Shown piece after piece: positions 51,779-62,292 of a stretch of DNA of 64,000 bases. Positions within the stretch are counted from its first letter, which is position 1; each line of letters begins with the position of its first letter. Both the position numbers and the translations under genes were made by a program. The stretch lies in contig RHPI01003491.1 of assembly GCA_009103225.1 (NCBI GenBank), positions 1 to 64,000 on the forward strand, in the 5' to 3' direction. The notes beneath the pieces are model-generated. The model was not told the origin of the DNA. It did no database searches and saw only the letters and a program-made list of their open reading frames with translations. The DNA comes from Chlorokybus atmophyticus (lineage: Eukaryota; Streptophyta; Chlorokybophyceae; Chlorokybales; Chlorokybaceae).

Positions 51779-52560
51779 GCTGTGGGGAGATCCTCCGAAT
51801 CTGCTTGAGCAGGAGAAACTGGGACTGGCAGTACGGGCCTGCGAGGGGGGGCTGGTTGTCGGCATTCAATTGGAGCAGCCGGCCTGCGCGCCTGCAGCTA
51901 AGGGCACGCTTCTCTGTCGTGGCCTTCCTGTGCACAGTTGAAGCAGGTGAGAGGGGATTTCGGTGTGAGAACCGTGACAATGGTCTCGCACGCAACGCGT
52001 AATTTCTTGTAAGTGAAGTGCGGCTTCTTGGGAAGCGTGCGCCCGGGGATGGGAAGGAACAAAAACCGGCAGCCAGAGTGGAGAAGAGTGCAACATTTGA
52101 TGACGAAAGCATGGGGCGACCAAGCTCACCATAGCTGCGCAGTGCCTCTTTAAGAAAAGGCTCAACCATCTCCGTAGCCCCAAGAAAAGAGACCCAGCCC
52201 CGCAACTCAGCCCGTGCTGCGTCCCGGAGAACACGCACTGGCTGTCCATGGAAGGATGGAAGAGAGCGTGTGTCTGCTCTTGACAGGATTTCAAAGCAAG
52301 CCGTAGGGAGAATGGAGATTACAATGAAACTCCCCGCGTAATACATCATGGATAGAGAAGATCATGGAGCTGCCATAACCAGCCATGCACGCAATGTAAC
52401 CATGCAATCCGGACAGATGTAACCAAGGCTAGAGATGGTGTAAATGGGAAGATAAAAATTACGCAACAAGCACGCATATGTGTATGCCACATGTCTACGT
52501 GCGCATGCACAGACAGTGAGAATCTAGCCATGCTAGAAGCATCATCTAGCATAGCAGCAG
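51779..52560 (-). pseudogene. LINE ORF1 remnant with zinc knuckle
   Basis: A 191-residue frame (51774-52349) has MYYAGSFIVISILPTACFEI and EMVEPFLKEALRSYGELG. After a frameshift the C-terminus is LTCFNCAQEGHDREACP at 51901-51951, a perfect CCHC knuckle just before a stop. Gag-like ORF1 proteins with such knuckles are typical of plant and algal L1-type elements. No endonuclease or RT is attached, since the gypsy-3 LTR starts right there. Confidence 0.65.
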
Positions 52561-53095
52561 CGACGGAATCAGGTGAGTTATCTATTACTGCGCAAATCTC
52601 ATCTGTGCGGAGGCAGAAGAGGGGGAGGAGGATGGTGGTTCAGCTTCTGGAGGTGCAAAAGGCTTGATTGGACTGAGCGGAGGCGAGGATCGCCCTCCAT
52701 TGAGACAGGAGCAGGCAGACGGGGGAGAGAAGAGAGATTTCCATCCATGGGGGTAGGGGAAGGGGTGCAGAGGGAGAGGGGAGGCGAGGGACAGGTGGAG
52801 GGAGATCAGAAGACATATAGGGCATCTACGCCCGCCAAAGAAGCAGCAGGCTGCACTGCAGCTCCCTGTCCGACTGAGTGATGAAAATAGATTGGTCAAC
52901 GCCTGGTGCGACGGAAAAAGTCAAAGAAAGGACGAGGAGGGAGAGCGCAGGAGGCCTGGCATTAGCCATTAGCCATACCCTCCTCCCCCGAGTGAAGAGA
53001 CCGCGGAGGACGCGAAGGGGAAAGATGATCGCCGCCGCCGCTGCCCGCCAGCACCCAAGCCATGCAAGCATGCATACACGCACGGTGTGCTAGGT
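52561..53095. other. Purine-rich segment, no gene supported
   Basis: Strong strand asymmetry (GGAGG/GGGAGA words). Open frames on both strands are composition-driven (Pro/Ser/Leu-rich on minus, Gly/Arg-rich on plus). It may be the 5' end of the LINE remnant. Confidence 0.4.
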
Positions 53096-53830
53096 GCTCC
53101 TACTATAAGCCTTCATGCACAAATGATCTTAATTAATTATTAAGAGACCCACCGTAATGATTGTGTATACATAACGGTAGTTTAATTGCTGAGCTAGTAG
53201 TTGTTGATGACTGCATGTGTGCAAGTATCAGGTGTCATATCCTATTATGCGCAACGCAATCGCGCAACTTCAATACAACCTACATGTGTTCACTCGTGCT
53301 ACAAATGATTGAACATATGCAAATTGTGCAGAGTTAATATATTTGCACAATACATTACACAACATGTTTGCTATGCAGCGGGTATACCGATTGACTCAAT
53401 CCGTATAACCGCACACATTTTGGAGACTGGTGACTGCACGTGATACATCAAAAGTATCATGCAAATATTCATGGCACATACGAAGAACCCAACCATGCGT
53501 AATACTGTATGTGTGGACTAGAGCACACTCAAGGTGCACTTGATAAAGGCTTCACTCAAGAGAGCTCATGCATGTAAGTTGTCCGTTATTAACGAGCTAA
53601 TCATCGTTGATGTGAGTCATATTAACATAAAACATAACATAACATATCAAGTCAACAGAAAATATTTTATCAAATCAGTAATCTTTGCTGCATTGAAGAT
53701 GACAATGCTGATAGTTAGAAGAATTGCATTGTACAATTATTGTTATAGTACAATGTCTGTATGACAGTTGATACAATATCCACCCATTTTTGCAAACGAC
53801 GACGTCATTCAAGTTGCTATTCGTTATCAA
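53096..53830. other. AT-rich spacer, no gene supported
   Basis: Short frames only, many ATGTGTGCAA-like words. No RNA gene recognised. Confidence 0.5.
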
Positions 53831-53981
53831 CGGTTGATGCTTATCACATCAACGCAACAACAGCTACTCGCCGTATCAGTGTTACGGTTGATGCTTATCA
53901 CATCAATGCAACAACAGCTACTCGCCGTAACACTGATACGGCGAGTAGCTGCTGTTGCATTAGTGTGATAAGCATGAATCG
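53831..53981. repeat. 54 bp direct repeat plus inverted copy (large hairpin)
   Basis: Units at 53831-53884 and from 53885 onward are nearly identical for about 45 bp (CGGTTGATGCTTATCACATC ...). 53928-53981 is an inverted copy of the first unit with about six mismatches in 54. The RNA or single strand could fold into a long stem. Confidence 0.9.
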
Positions 53982-54545
53982 ACATTGCTCAAAAATGTTT
54001 GCTTTTCAAATTGTAAGCAAAATTTAATTGTGTAAATTATCATGCTCACATGTGAGTCGCATCCAAGGTTATTCGCCAGGGTTTAAAACATATAATGTAT
54101 ATGAGGGATGTTACTACCATAGCTCAATGGTCTGCGCTAGAACACATTGTTGCGTGGGAGGGCAGATTGGAGAACGTCCTGTACTTAGCAAATAACAGCG
54201 GTATGTTCATCCCATGAATTGATGACAAAGCTGCAGTACACGGAATCGTTAAATTCTCGTCGTTGAACCATACCAGTTCAACATTTAACTTGCAGCAATT
54301 GACATGTGTGATTTGGCAACCTTACCATATATATCAAAGCAACCACATGTAAAAAGTGTTGTGCGAGCCGCATCATCATAGTGTCTTCTCGGATCGTCAT
54401 GCAAGCGAGTATACTTATGCTGTGTTGAAATTGTTCTATAATGTACAATTAGCCACTCTTGGATCTATATATTGCCACCCTTGTAAGTTCATCATGTGTA
54501 TCATTTTCATTTGCTTACAAGCCTACAAACAAAGGAAGCCCTCCC
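53982..54545. other. AT-rich spacer, no gene supported
   Basis: No coding or RNA signal before the assembly gap. Confidence 0.5.
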
Positions 54546-54888
54546 NNNNNNNNNNNNNNNNNNNNNNNNNNNNNNNNNNNNNNNNNNNNNNNNNNNNNNN
54601 NNNNNNNNNNNNNNNNNNNNNNNNNNNNNNNNNNNNNNNNNNNNNNNNNNNNNNNNNNNNNNNNNNNNNNNNNNNNNNNNNNNNNNNNNNNNNNNNNNNN
54701 NNNNNNNNNNNNNNNNNNNNNNNNNNNNNNNNNNNNNNNNNNNNNNNNNNNNNNNNNNNNNNNNNNNNNNNNNNNNNNNNNNNNNNNNNNNNNNNNNNNN
54801 NNNNNNNNNNNNNNNNNNNNNNNNNNNNNNNNNNNNNNNNNNNNNNNNNNNNNNNNNNNNNNNNNNNNNNNNNNNNNNNNNNNNNNNN
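54546..54888. other. Assembly gap (343 N)
   Basis: Unsequenced. Any reading frame crossing it is meaningless. Confidence 1.
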
Positions 54889-55429
54889 CTCTCTCATGGA
54901 GCTGTGGCGCCACCCAAGCCGCTAAAGGCTTCCTCTCTGTTCCTCCGGAACCTCTTCAACACACGCAAGCAAGGCGGCGGTGCAATGGAGAGGGATCTCT
55001 GTGTACACGGACGGGTACCTCCATGTGCTAGCGTATTTTGCTTGCGCTAAGGCTGGTGATCGTATGTGGGTATGAGTGTGCACGTGTGCGCTCTCGCGGC
55101 TGTGCATGTGTGGGTATTGATGCGTGCACTTGTGTGCACGAGTACATGCGTTGTGTGAGTGTGCATGTATACCCGCACGTGCGTGCGAGCGTGTCTGCGT
55201 GCGTGAATGTGTATTGCATTTTGGCATTTGTTGAGTGCGATTGCAATTATGTTGCTGCTTGTATACTATATGGCAAAAGTGTACAGCAAAATGTGTACGC
55301 CCATCCAGCATGTGCGCATGACAATAGTGAGCGTGGAGGGGGTATTGATACAAAGCAAGCCGGTTTTACTGTAGTAGCCCTGTCCATTGCGCTTAAGATC
55401 ATGGAGATGCAGTCTTCCACCTCGCACGC
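54889..55429. other. GT-rich non-coding DNA
   Basis: 55050-55210 is alternating purine-pyrimidine (GTGTGCACGTGTGCG type), able to form left-handed DNA. Frames here are composition artefacts. Confidence 0.6.
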
Positions 55430-56001
55430 TACTTTGTCGTGCATCTGCTAGATGCCATGGCCCCGCCCTTCTCTTGCGCCTTTGCTGAACATGTCCTCGA
55501 TCAAGGTGACCTCATCGGCCATCCGAGGTGATGCCTTGGCAGCGGCCCGGCATGTGGGACTTTGTGATGTTTTATAGAGATGCGAGATTTGACCCGCCTC
55601 TTAGTCGTGGTAGGACAGCTGTACTAATACAATTGCTTGAGGGTGTGAACTAGTCGTTGCATGCTGTTTGATCTTTCCACTCTTCACTTACCAATGAGTG
55701 TGGCAACATCCCTTATGTTGAGCTATCAGCTTTATCAATAGGAACGTAAAAGGGAGAGAGGAGAATGTGTTGCACCAATCAACATCGCTGCTTGTGGGGT
55801 GCATCTACATGTTCAGCCTTGCGTGCTGGGATAGCGATTGATGGAGGAGGAGAAGGAGCGGCCCCCGGGCCTGGCGCTAGAGTTGGTAGAGGCAAAGGGG
55901 GCGGGCAAAGCGGTGCAGTGCAAGGGGAGGACTGGCGAAGGAGGGGGAGGGGACGGACGCGGATCAGGGATGGGAATGGGGTGGAGAAAGGGGAAAGGGG
56001 G

Positions 56002-56117
56002 CGTGCAATATCAATACTCATAAAGTGCTGTTGGCACCGCTATCAATCATGAGCTTACACTCTCTCCATCGACCTTGGTCATCGCAATTGTGTGCTCGAA
56101 GCCCGAAGTACTTTGTT
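56002..56117 (-). repeat. 116 bp gypsy protease fragment inside copy 2
   Basis: Matches 49748-49863 of gypsy-3 base for base as far as I can read. It replaces the sequence found at the equivalent site in copy 1 and ends at an N (56118). Most likely a misjoined read end. Confidence 0.9.
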
Positions 56118-56541
56118 NCAAGCAGTGTATGCCATTGCCATTGCCTGTCAGAGGAATCGCCTGACACAATCTACTGATGCCTTGGCCGCAAGCATGCCTC
56201 ATCTTGTCCGCACGCGTCCTACTGGCTTGCTTGCTTGGTATACCAATCCAACTCGTATCAGGCGGGCACGACGCGTTTGTCGTAGCCGTGGCGCCCTGGT
56301 TACCAAACCGCCGAGTCCTTGCCAAGCAAACCGCCGCCAACATCCATGGCACTCTACTGTGACTGCGAAGTCGCCAGGCCGCGGCCTTCTTGCCGACAAG
56401 CTGTTTGTATATCTAATAACAAGGCCGGACTGGAGCTTGGTAAGCTCTTACAGCAAAGAGTATGCGCTGCTGTACCCAGCTTGCGGGTGTTGCAAGCAAA
56501 ATGCTTGGCGGGCTGCCAGGCGCAGTCAGCCTAGGCTGGTT

Positions 56542-56597
56542 CAGCAGGCCTGCTGAGGCATTGCGGGCAGCGCCCATGCTGCTGCAGCGTATAAAAG
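56542..56597 (+). promoter_or_regulatory. Core promoter of LRR gene 2: palindrome and TATA box
   Basis: TCAGCAGGCCTGCTGA palindrome (56541-56556) and TATAAAAG (56590-56597), 89 bases before the ATG. Spacing is the same as in copy 1. Confidence 0.6.
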
Positions 56598-56685
56598 TCT
56601 GGCTCGCTAACTCCTTCTTTGTATGTGTGGGTGGATAGGTGAGCGGTTCTGGCTGCCTGTTGGACGTCATTCCCAGAGCACGATA

Positions 56686-59144
56686 ATGGCGCCAGCCTGG
56701 CGTCTGCCTCTGCTGCTGCCGTTACTGTTGCTGCTGCTTGGCTCAGGTAAGAGCTGCCTGTTTAGCTGAGTGCTTGCAGCTGGCTGACGACATGAAACTG
56801 CAACTCCGGCTGCCTTCGCGGCAATGCTTTCGCATGGTTGCTTACGCTCGTGTTTGCTTGAATGCAGCTCGCAAGGCGTCTGCTGTGTCCGACCAGGAAG
56901 GTGAGTGTGATTGCAAGTCTGCCACAAGCACACGCATGCCGCTTGCGTGCAATGTTCTCAGGTTTGGCATGGACTGTGATACACAGGGGTGTGCAGTCAC
57001 ACTCTCATGCTCACGCTCTCGTCGCACCATTGGCAGTTGCGGCTATTCAGTCGCTGCAGGCGGCCGTCTACTATGTGGATGGCGCCGGCAAGCAGGTGCA
57101 GGGGCCTCCCCTCTGGCCTTCCAACCTGACCGGCTACAACGTCTGCAATCTTTCTGGGATCTCTTGCACCAACGGAGCCATTACGACCTTGTGAGTGACA
57201 ACTGCGTGCTCTTGTTGTTGGAACTAAGACTTGATGTTGTCACTGAGTCACTCAGTTCTGACACATTGCATATCTGTCAGGGACTTGTCTTATAAGACAA
57301 GCAAGTACCAAAAGCTCCAGAATAACCAGCCCTTGACCGCGCTCAACAAACTCACCAACCTGCAGAAACTGTAAGTTTGCTGCACAACGGCATTGATTGT
57401 TCTTACAGGTTGTTCGGCAACATGTTCAGAGGCTGCTGGCTTCGTGGGCCGACCCTTATCCAGACATCTCTCAATCACCATTACATGTTCTTTGCTACGC
57501 AGATACCTCCAGGGCAACGCTTTTACTGGTCCGCTACCCAATCTAAGCGGTCTCACCGGCTTGGTCGAATTGTAAGTTGCTACTGAGGTTTAACTATGAG
57601 ATCCGTGCCATGGGCTACTATTTACTGCAGCTGCCTCTGAGATTGCGCATTGCCAGACACTCTTCTTATTGACCTTATTATGTTGACATGTCATTGATGC
57701 ACTGCGGGCATACTTTAAGAGATTGTGTACGTGGGTGCAGGTTGCTGGGTTACAATGCATTTTCTGGAACATTGCCGCCCGAGTGGAGTAACCTCAAAAA
57801 CTTGAAGTTCTTGTAAGTGCATGACAGGGTTCTACTGGTAGCACTCATGCTTCTCTTGTTTGCGATGACCGATGTTGTTGAGGCTGACATGCATACATTA
57901 TGATGCAGATCCCTTAGTGACAACCCGCTCTCGGGGCCGTTGCCGCCAACATGGGGCAATTTGATCAACCTACAGCGGCTGTAAGTAACATACCGTGCAT
58001 GTTCAACGGGTTGTCATACCCATGACACATTGTTCCACTCGATCTCTTATATGTGTTTGTAGCATGTATTACTATGTGTGACATATGGTGCATACTTGTG
58101 GTTGTGCAGCGAAATGTCGACGAACAGATTAGTTGGCGAGTTACCGTACGAGTGGGGTAGCTTGACAAACCTCAACTACATGTAAGTGCTAATCAAGAGT
58201 AAGCATTTTTGTTCATGATTGGCCTGGTGATCACCAGGCAAACTCGCTTGTTTTGCATACCAGTGAAAGGACTTCTCTCATGGTAACACTTACATACATG
58301 AGCAGGTATCTGAGCAAGAACCAGCTTGCAGGACCTTTGCCAAGCGCACTGAGCAATCTGGTCAACCTAAGCTATTTGTGAGTCATAAGATGTTTCAGCT
58401 AACGAGCTGTTGTAGCTATCAGCGTGATGCATGTGTTGATTTATATGATTTATGCACGACAGTTTCATGACGTGTGCTTCATGCAACTTACGATGCAGAA
58501 TGGTGGTTTTGCAGAGATCTGACAGGCAACAAGTTTTTTTGGGTGATACCGTCCGAGTGGGGCAGATTGACCAATCTGCGCACCATGTAAGTAATGGCGG
58601 TCATGAATGCGGACGTGTTTTCTTTGCAAGAGTGACTCAATTGTCTATGGACTGTTCACTAGCAAGGCAAGAGTCCTGCATGCTAACATTTGGCTGCATG
58701 GTTAGATATCTTGGTAACAACCAACTTTCTGGACCATTGCCGAGCACATTGAGCAAACTGGTCANCCTACAAACTGTTCACTAGCATTCAAGGCAAGAGT
58801 CCTGCATGCTAACATTTGGCTGCATGGTTAGATATCTTGGTAACAACCAACTTTCTGGACCATTGCCGAGCACATTGAGCAAACTGGTCAGCCTACAAAC
58901 TTTGTAAGTTGCAACTCTTGCTCATCAACCCTTGCTATGTACCAGTTGCTGTAATGCACGTATGGCTCTGACTCTCGTATGCACAATGACATGCTTCACT
59001 GTGCGCAGTGATGTACACGGCAACGCTAAACTTTGCGGAAACTCTCCCGCCCTCAGTCCAAGCGTGCGTTACACCGATTACAGTGGCACTAGCATTGGCA
59101 GCGACTGCCCATCGTCCCGGTGGGTGTGCAGTTGGCAGCCATGA
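56686..59144 (+). CDS. Secreted leucine-rich-repeat protein, copy 2 (12 exons)
   Basis: Exons: 56686-56746, 56868-56900, 57037-57190, 57281-57370, 57503-57571, 57741-57812, 57909-57980, 58110-58181, 58306-58377, 58515-58586, 58832-58903, 59009-59144. Every exon has the same length as in copy 1, total 975 bases, 324 residues. Domains: signal peptide, Cys N-cap, about eight plant-type repeats, Cys C-cap. Only scattered substitutions separate the two proteins (for example SNLTG for STLTG, SNLKN for SNLNN). A duplicated exon at 58706-58777 with an N precedes the exon at 58832 and lacks a proper donor; I left it out as an artefact. Only one of the two adjacent ATGs of copy 1 is kept. Confidence 0.87.
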
Positions 59145-59540
59145 TGGAAGTGTGGGTGCAGTAAGACCCGCTCTCTCAGTCTTTCACCAATCGACTAGAG
59201 CCTCTTCGAGTGTATTGCCAGCAGAAGGCCTGCTGCTTCAAGTGCCAGTGCACACCCCATCATCTGTTCTTTTCCTTCAACCGGAGCAACCGCGTCTGCA
59301 ATCTGTATGCCTTGGCTGCGCGGACCCCTACCTGCCTCCCTTACAGTACATAGTTGCCACCTGGGGTGGTGATAAAGCTTGTGGTAGTTACTCAACCCGT
59401 GCATTGCATCTCCCTCCCAAACCTGCTTCCTTGGCGGTGTTATTGTAGTCATAAACGTGGTGTCACACATGCCCAGTAGTCAAGCTTATTTAGATTTCAA
59501 GAGACATCCCACCATAGTTTGCATACCCAAACCCAAACCC

Positions 59541-59542
<2 letters not shown>

Positions 59543-59631
<89 letters not shown>

Positions 59632-59632
59632 N

Positions 59633-59665
<33 letters not shown>

Positions 59666-59676
59666 GTGTGTGTGTG
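59543..59676. repeat. (CT)n(GT)n microsatellite, copy 2
   Basis: Longer than in copy 1 and broken by an N at 59632, so its length is uncertain. Confidence 0.95.
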
Positions 59677-60431
59677 GTGCCAACATTAGAGTACGAACTC
59701 TTTGAACAATTTCACGTACATATGCAATCTGCAATACTGCACTACAGCTTTCAGTCTGCCAGTGGCCTTTTGGTCAGATTGTTGGATGCCTCATCATGGT
59801 TGTGGGTGAGCGCTGATGTATACATGTGAATCCATGCACATCTCTCTGCAATACTAAGCAGCCTGCGGTCCCAAGGACCATGCCAGCAGCTTCTCCTCCT
59901 CTTCCTTCTCCTCCTCCAATGTCTCCTCCTTCGCACGCACCTCCACGCGCATGTTCATGCAACCTCGCTGTCGTGCAACAGTGCAAAATCAGCACACTAC
60001 CTGCTTGCTTCATGTTGTAATTCTGTGTCTATGTTACACAAACGAGCAACATGCACGCAATCATGCACCTTCCAGTGCAGCGCAGCGCAACCAGCAGCAT
60101 CTGGCTCCAAGGTCTCTCCCCTGCGCAAGGAGTTTGCCGCCACCTCCTTGTGGGGAGAGTCTCTGCGCTGTGTAGGCGGTGTTTTTTTAATTACCTCCAA
60201 CGGTCAAAGCAGTTGCAAGCACGTACTTGCAACTCAGTATTCTGAGGAAGGCAGTTAGCATATTTGAATGCCTACCTTACTTATATGTGACTTGTGGTAG
60301 GCATTGATGTGAGTGAGTGCGACACGCTCCTTGAACATTCCACAGTTTGACGTATTCAACATCCCGTGGTATGCATGCGCAAGCTGTTGTATCACGCACA
60401 GCACCAGCTACCAAAACAACCATGCGTTGAC

Positions 60432-61343
60432 ACACTACAGTTTTCTGGCTGGATTCAGACGTTGCAATATCAGTTGTATGCAGCTTGAAAACAGTTACAA
60501 AGTGTTGACACAAGAACGTCTTAAAATGTCAGTCTCGGTGTCAGACATTAACGACTTAAACGCATGCTCTTCGCTAGCTCTCCTACCATTAGCAGAGGTG
60601 CTAACTTTCAGTCGTAACGAACTGAAACTGCACTGCGTGCATGTTGAGGCTTACAATCACAATTTGGTTAATGAGCAATTCAATGAATTTCAATTCACAG
60701 GCAATGTCTTATACACATATCTATTATCAAATTGCTGCTAATCAGCGCTGACTAAGAGATTGTATTACTACACAAGCCTGCCGCATTGCCCAATACACGA
60801 GTAAAGCAGCTTGGCTCGTCTGAAGAATGCCGAAGTATACCAAACTCCCACGCTTCTGCAGTCAGACACAGCCATATACACAGCTGGATTAACATGCACA
60901 CATAACACACATGTACTCACCATCTGCGCGCGCGTGCGTGCGTGCGTATGCATGTGCGCGTGCGCGTGCGCGTGGGCATGTGTGTGTGCCTTCTCTTGCA
61001 TTGATAACGATGTTGCAGCAGCATAGCGGTGCCTTGCAGCACTCACGTCCAGAACCTTGCAACGAAAACCGGGATGCTCAAAGCCGCAAGCAACCACGCA
61101 TGCATATGTATACTGCTGCTCCGCTCATGCGCTCACCTGCTTTGCAGCACGTTCGGCCCGTTGTTTGCCATGTAACTGTCGTGAAACCCATCGCCATAGC
61201 ACAGTAGTGATGTACGATCTACCTGAAATGCGACCTTGTCATCATCGAGACAAACGCCTACCCTCTGGCATGGACCTGCCCGTAGCTTTGCAACTATACC
61301 TGGGGATATTGCTGCCGTTCGCTGCAAGCTCAGTCTCTCACAG
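60432..61343. other. Non-coding, no gene supported
   Basis: Begins at the duplication breakpoint. 60925-60995 is a GC/GT alternating tract. A plus frame from 60313 to 60741 (142 residues, including SDINDLNACSSLALLPLAEV) runs across the breakpoint; I see no supporting signal. Confidence 0.5.
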
Positions 61344-61374
61344 CGCCAACGCCGTGTAGTACACGGTGTTGGCG
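61344..61374. repeat. Hairpin, 15 bp arms
   Basis: CGCCAACGCCGTGTA and TACACGGTGTTGGCG pair with one mismatch around a single base. Confidence 0.85.
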
Positions 61375-62150
61375 ATCTGAGAAATACAGCACTGCAATGT
61401 ATGGCGAGCAAGGGTGTGCTCGGCAGCAATGAAAGGGCGTGTTGCACAATAACTTAAATCCAGCGCTCTGAATAGCTCTTACGCAGCGAGCTCACCTGGC
61501 ACAGACTGACTGGAAGGGATGCACTCCTTGTGGTTCACATCCAATCCAACTATAAAATGGGAGATTCAAGAAACGTAACTTATGTTGAACAGCACTTTTA
61601 CAAATTGTCATGCAAGCTTGTACACCGTGTAGTGGCTGCTTTGTTCAAGGCTTCAAGAGCAGAGAAAACAGCAGTCGGTGCCACACATTGTCTCTATTAA
61701 TGTTACAGCTACAGTTACAATAGCTTACAATATCTTTGACGACCTAGGTGCAAAGGCCTTTGAATTGTTCATAGCACAATGTCTACTGGTGCGCATAGAC
61801 ACTGGGGAAAGCAAGACGGAATTGCTGCCATTGAAAGAATAAGCATGCATGCAACTAACACCAAGCTTGCTGGCATAACACCTATGCACGTGCTGAAGCA
61901 TGCTGCAGTGCCGCGAGTACATAATTTCAATAACTGCAAAACGCAGCAAGCAAAGTTGTCACGCAGGAAGCAGAGCGTCACCAACACAAAGCCAGCAAGC
62001 ACTCCAACAAAAAAGTTAGCGTAGTATACTCACTAGCTGTAGCACTACGTAGTGAGCAAGCAAATTCCAACTGCAGCGGCAAGCTTACAGTTGTCACCAA
62101 CAGAAACAAAACTATCGCTCCATCAGTATATGACATGATGGTCATGTGCT
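61375..62150. other. Non-coding, no gene supported
   Basis: Short frames only; no splice-supported exon or RNA gene recognised. Confidence 0.5.
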
Positions 62151-62292
62151 GCAGCTAGCTGAGCAGCAAGCAACTCTCAATCAACTTGGTTGACAGTTGC
62201 TTGCTGCATACAGCTAGCTGGTTCCTAGTTCCAGCTGTCGTAGAGCTGGAACTACAGGCACCAATGAAACAAACCTAGCAAGCACTTGTTTC
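62151..62292. repeat. Cluster of three hairpins (foldback, MITE-like)
   Basis: 62151-62220 has arms of about 30 bases (GCTAGCTGAGCAGCAAGCAA against TTGCTTGCTGCATACAGCTAGC). 62227-62253 has perfect 10 bp arms AGTTCCAGCT/AGCTGGAACT. 62264-62292 has TGAAACAA/TTGTTTCA. No target duplication was identified. Confidence 0.8.

Larger units (their letters stand above)
55430..60431 (+). repeat. Segmental duplication, copy 2
   Basis: Same orientation as 29640-34501, about 25.8 kb away. Contains the second LRR gene. It carries two local anomalies beside single Ns (56118 and 58765), and a third N in the CT repeat. Confidence 0.93.

Noticed and set aside
51774-51783. Target-site duplication for gypsy-3
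   Set aside because: Left GCAGC and right GCTGT do not match well enough.
54356-55050. Frames of 130-190 residues across the 343 N gap
   Set aside because: Mostly unknown residues; no information.
55038-55246. Cys/Val-rich and His/Thr-rich frames in GT-rich DNA
   Set aside because: Simple-sequence composition; no splice or domain evidence.
59457-59734. Leu-Ser and Arg-Glu repeat proteins over the CT microsatellite
   Set aside because: Translation of a dinucleotide repeat.
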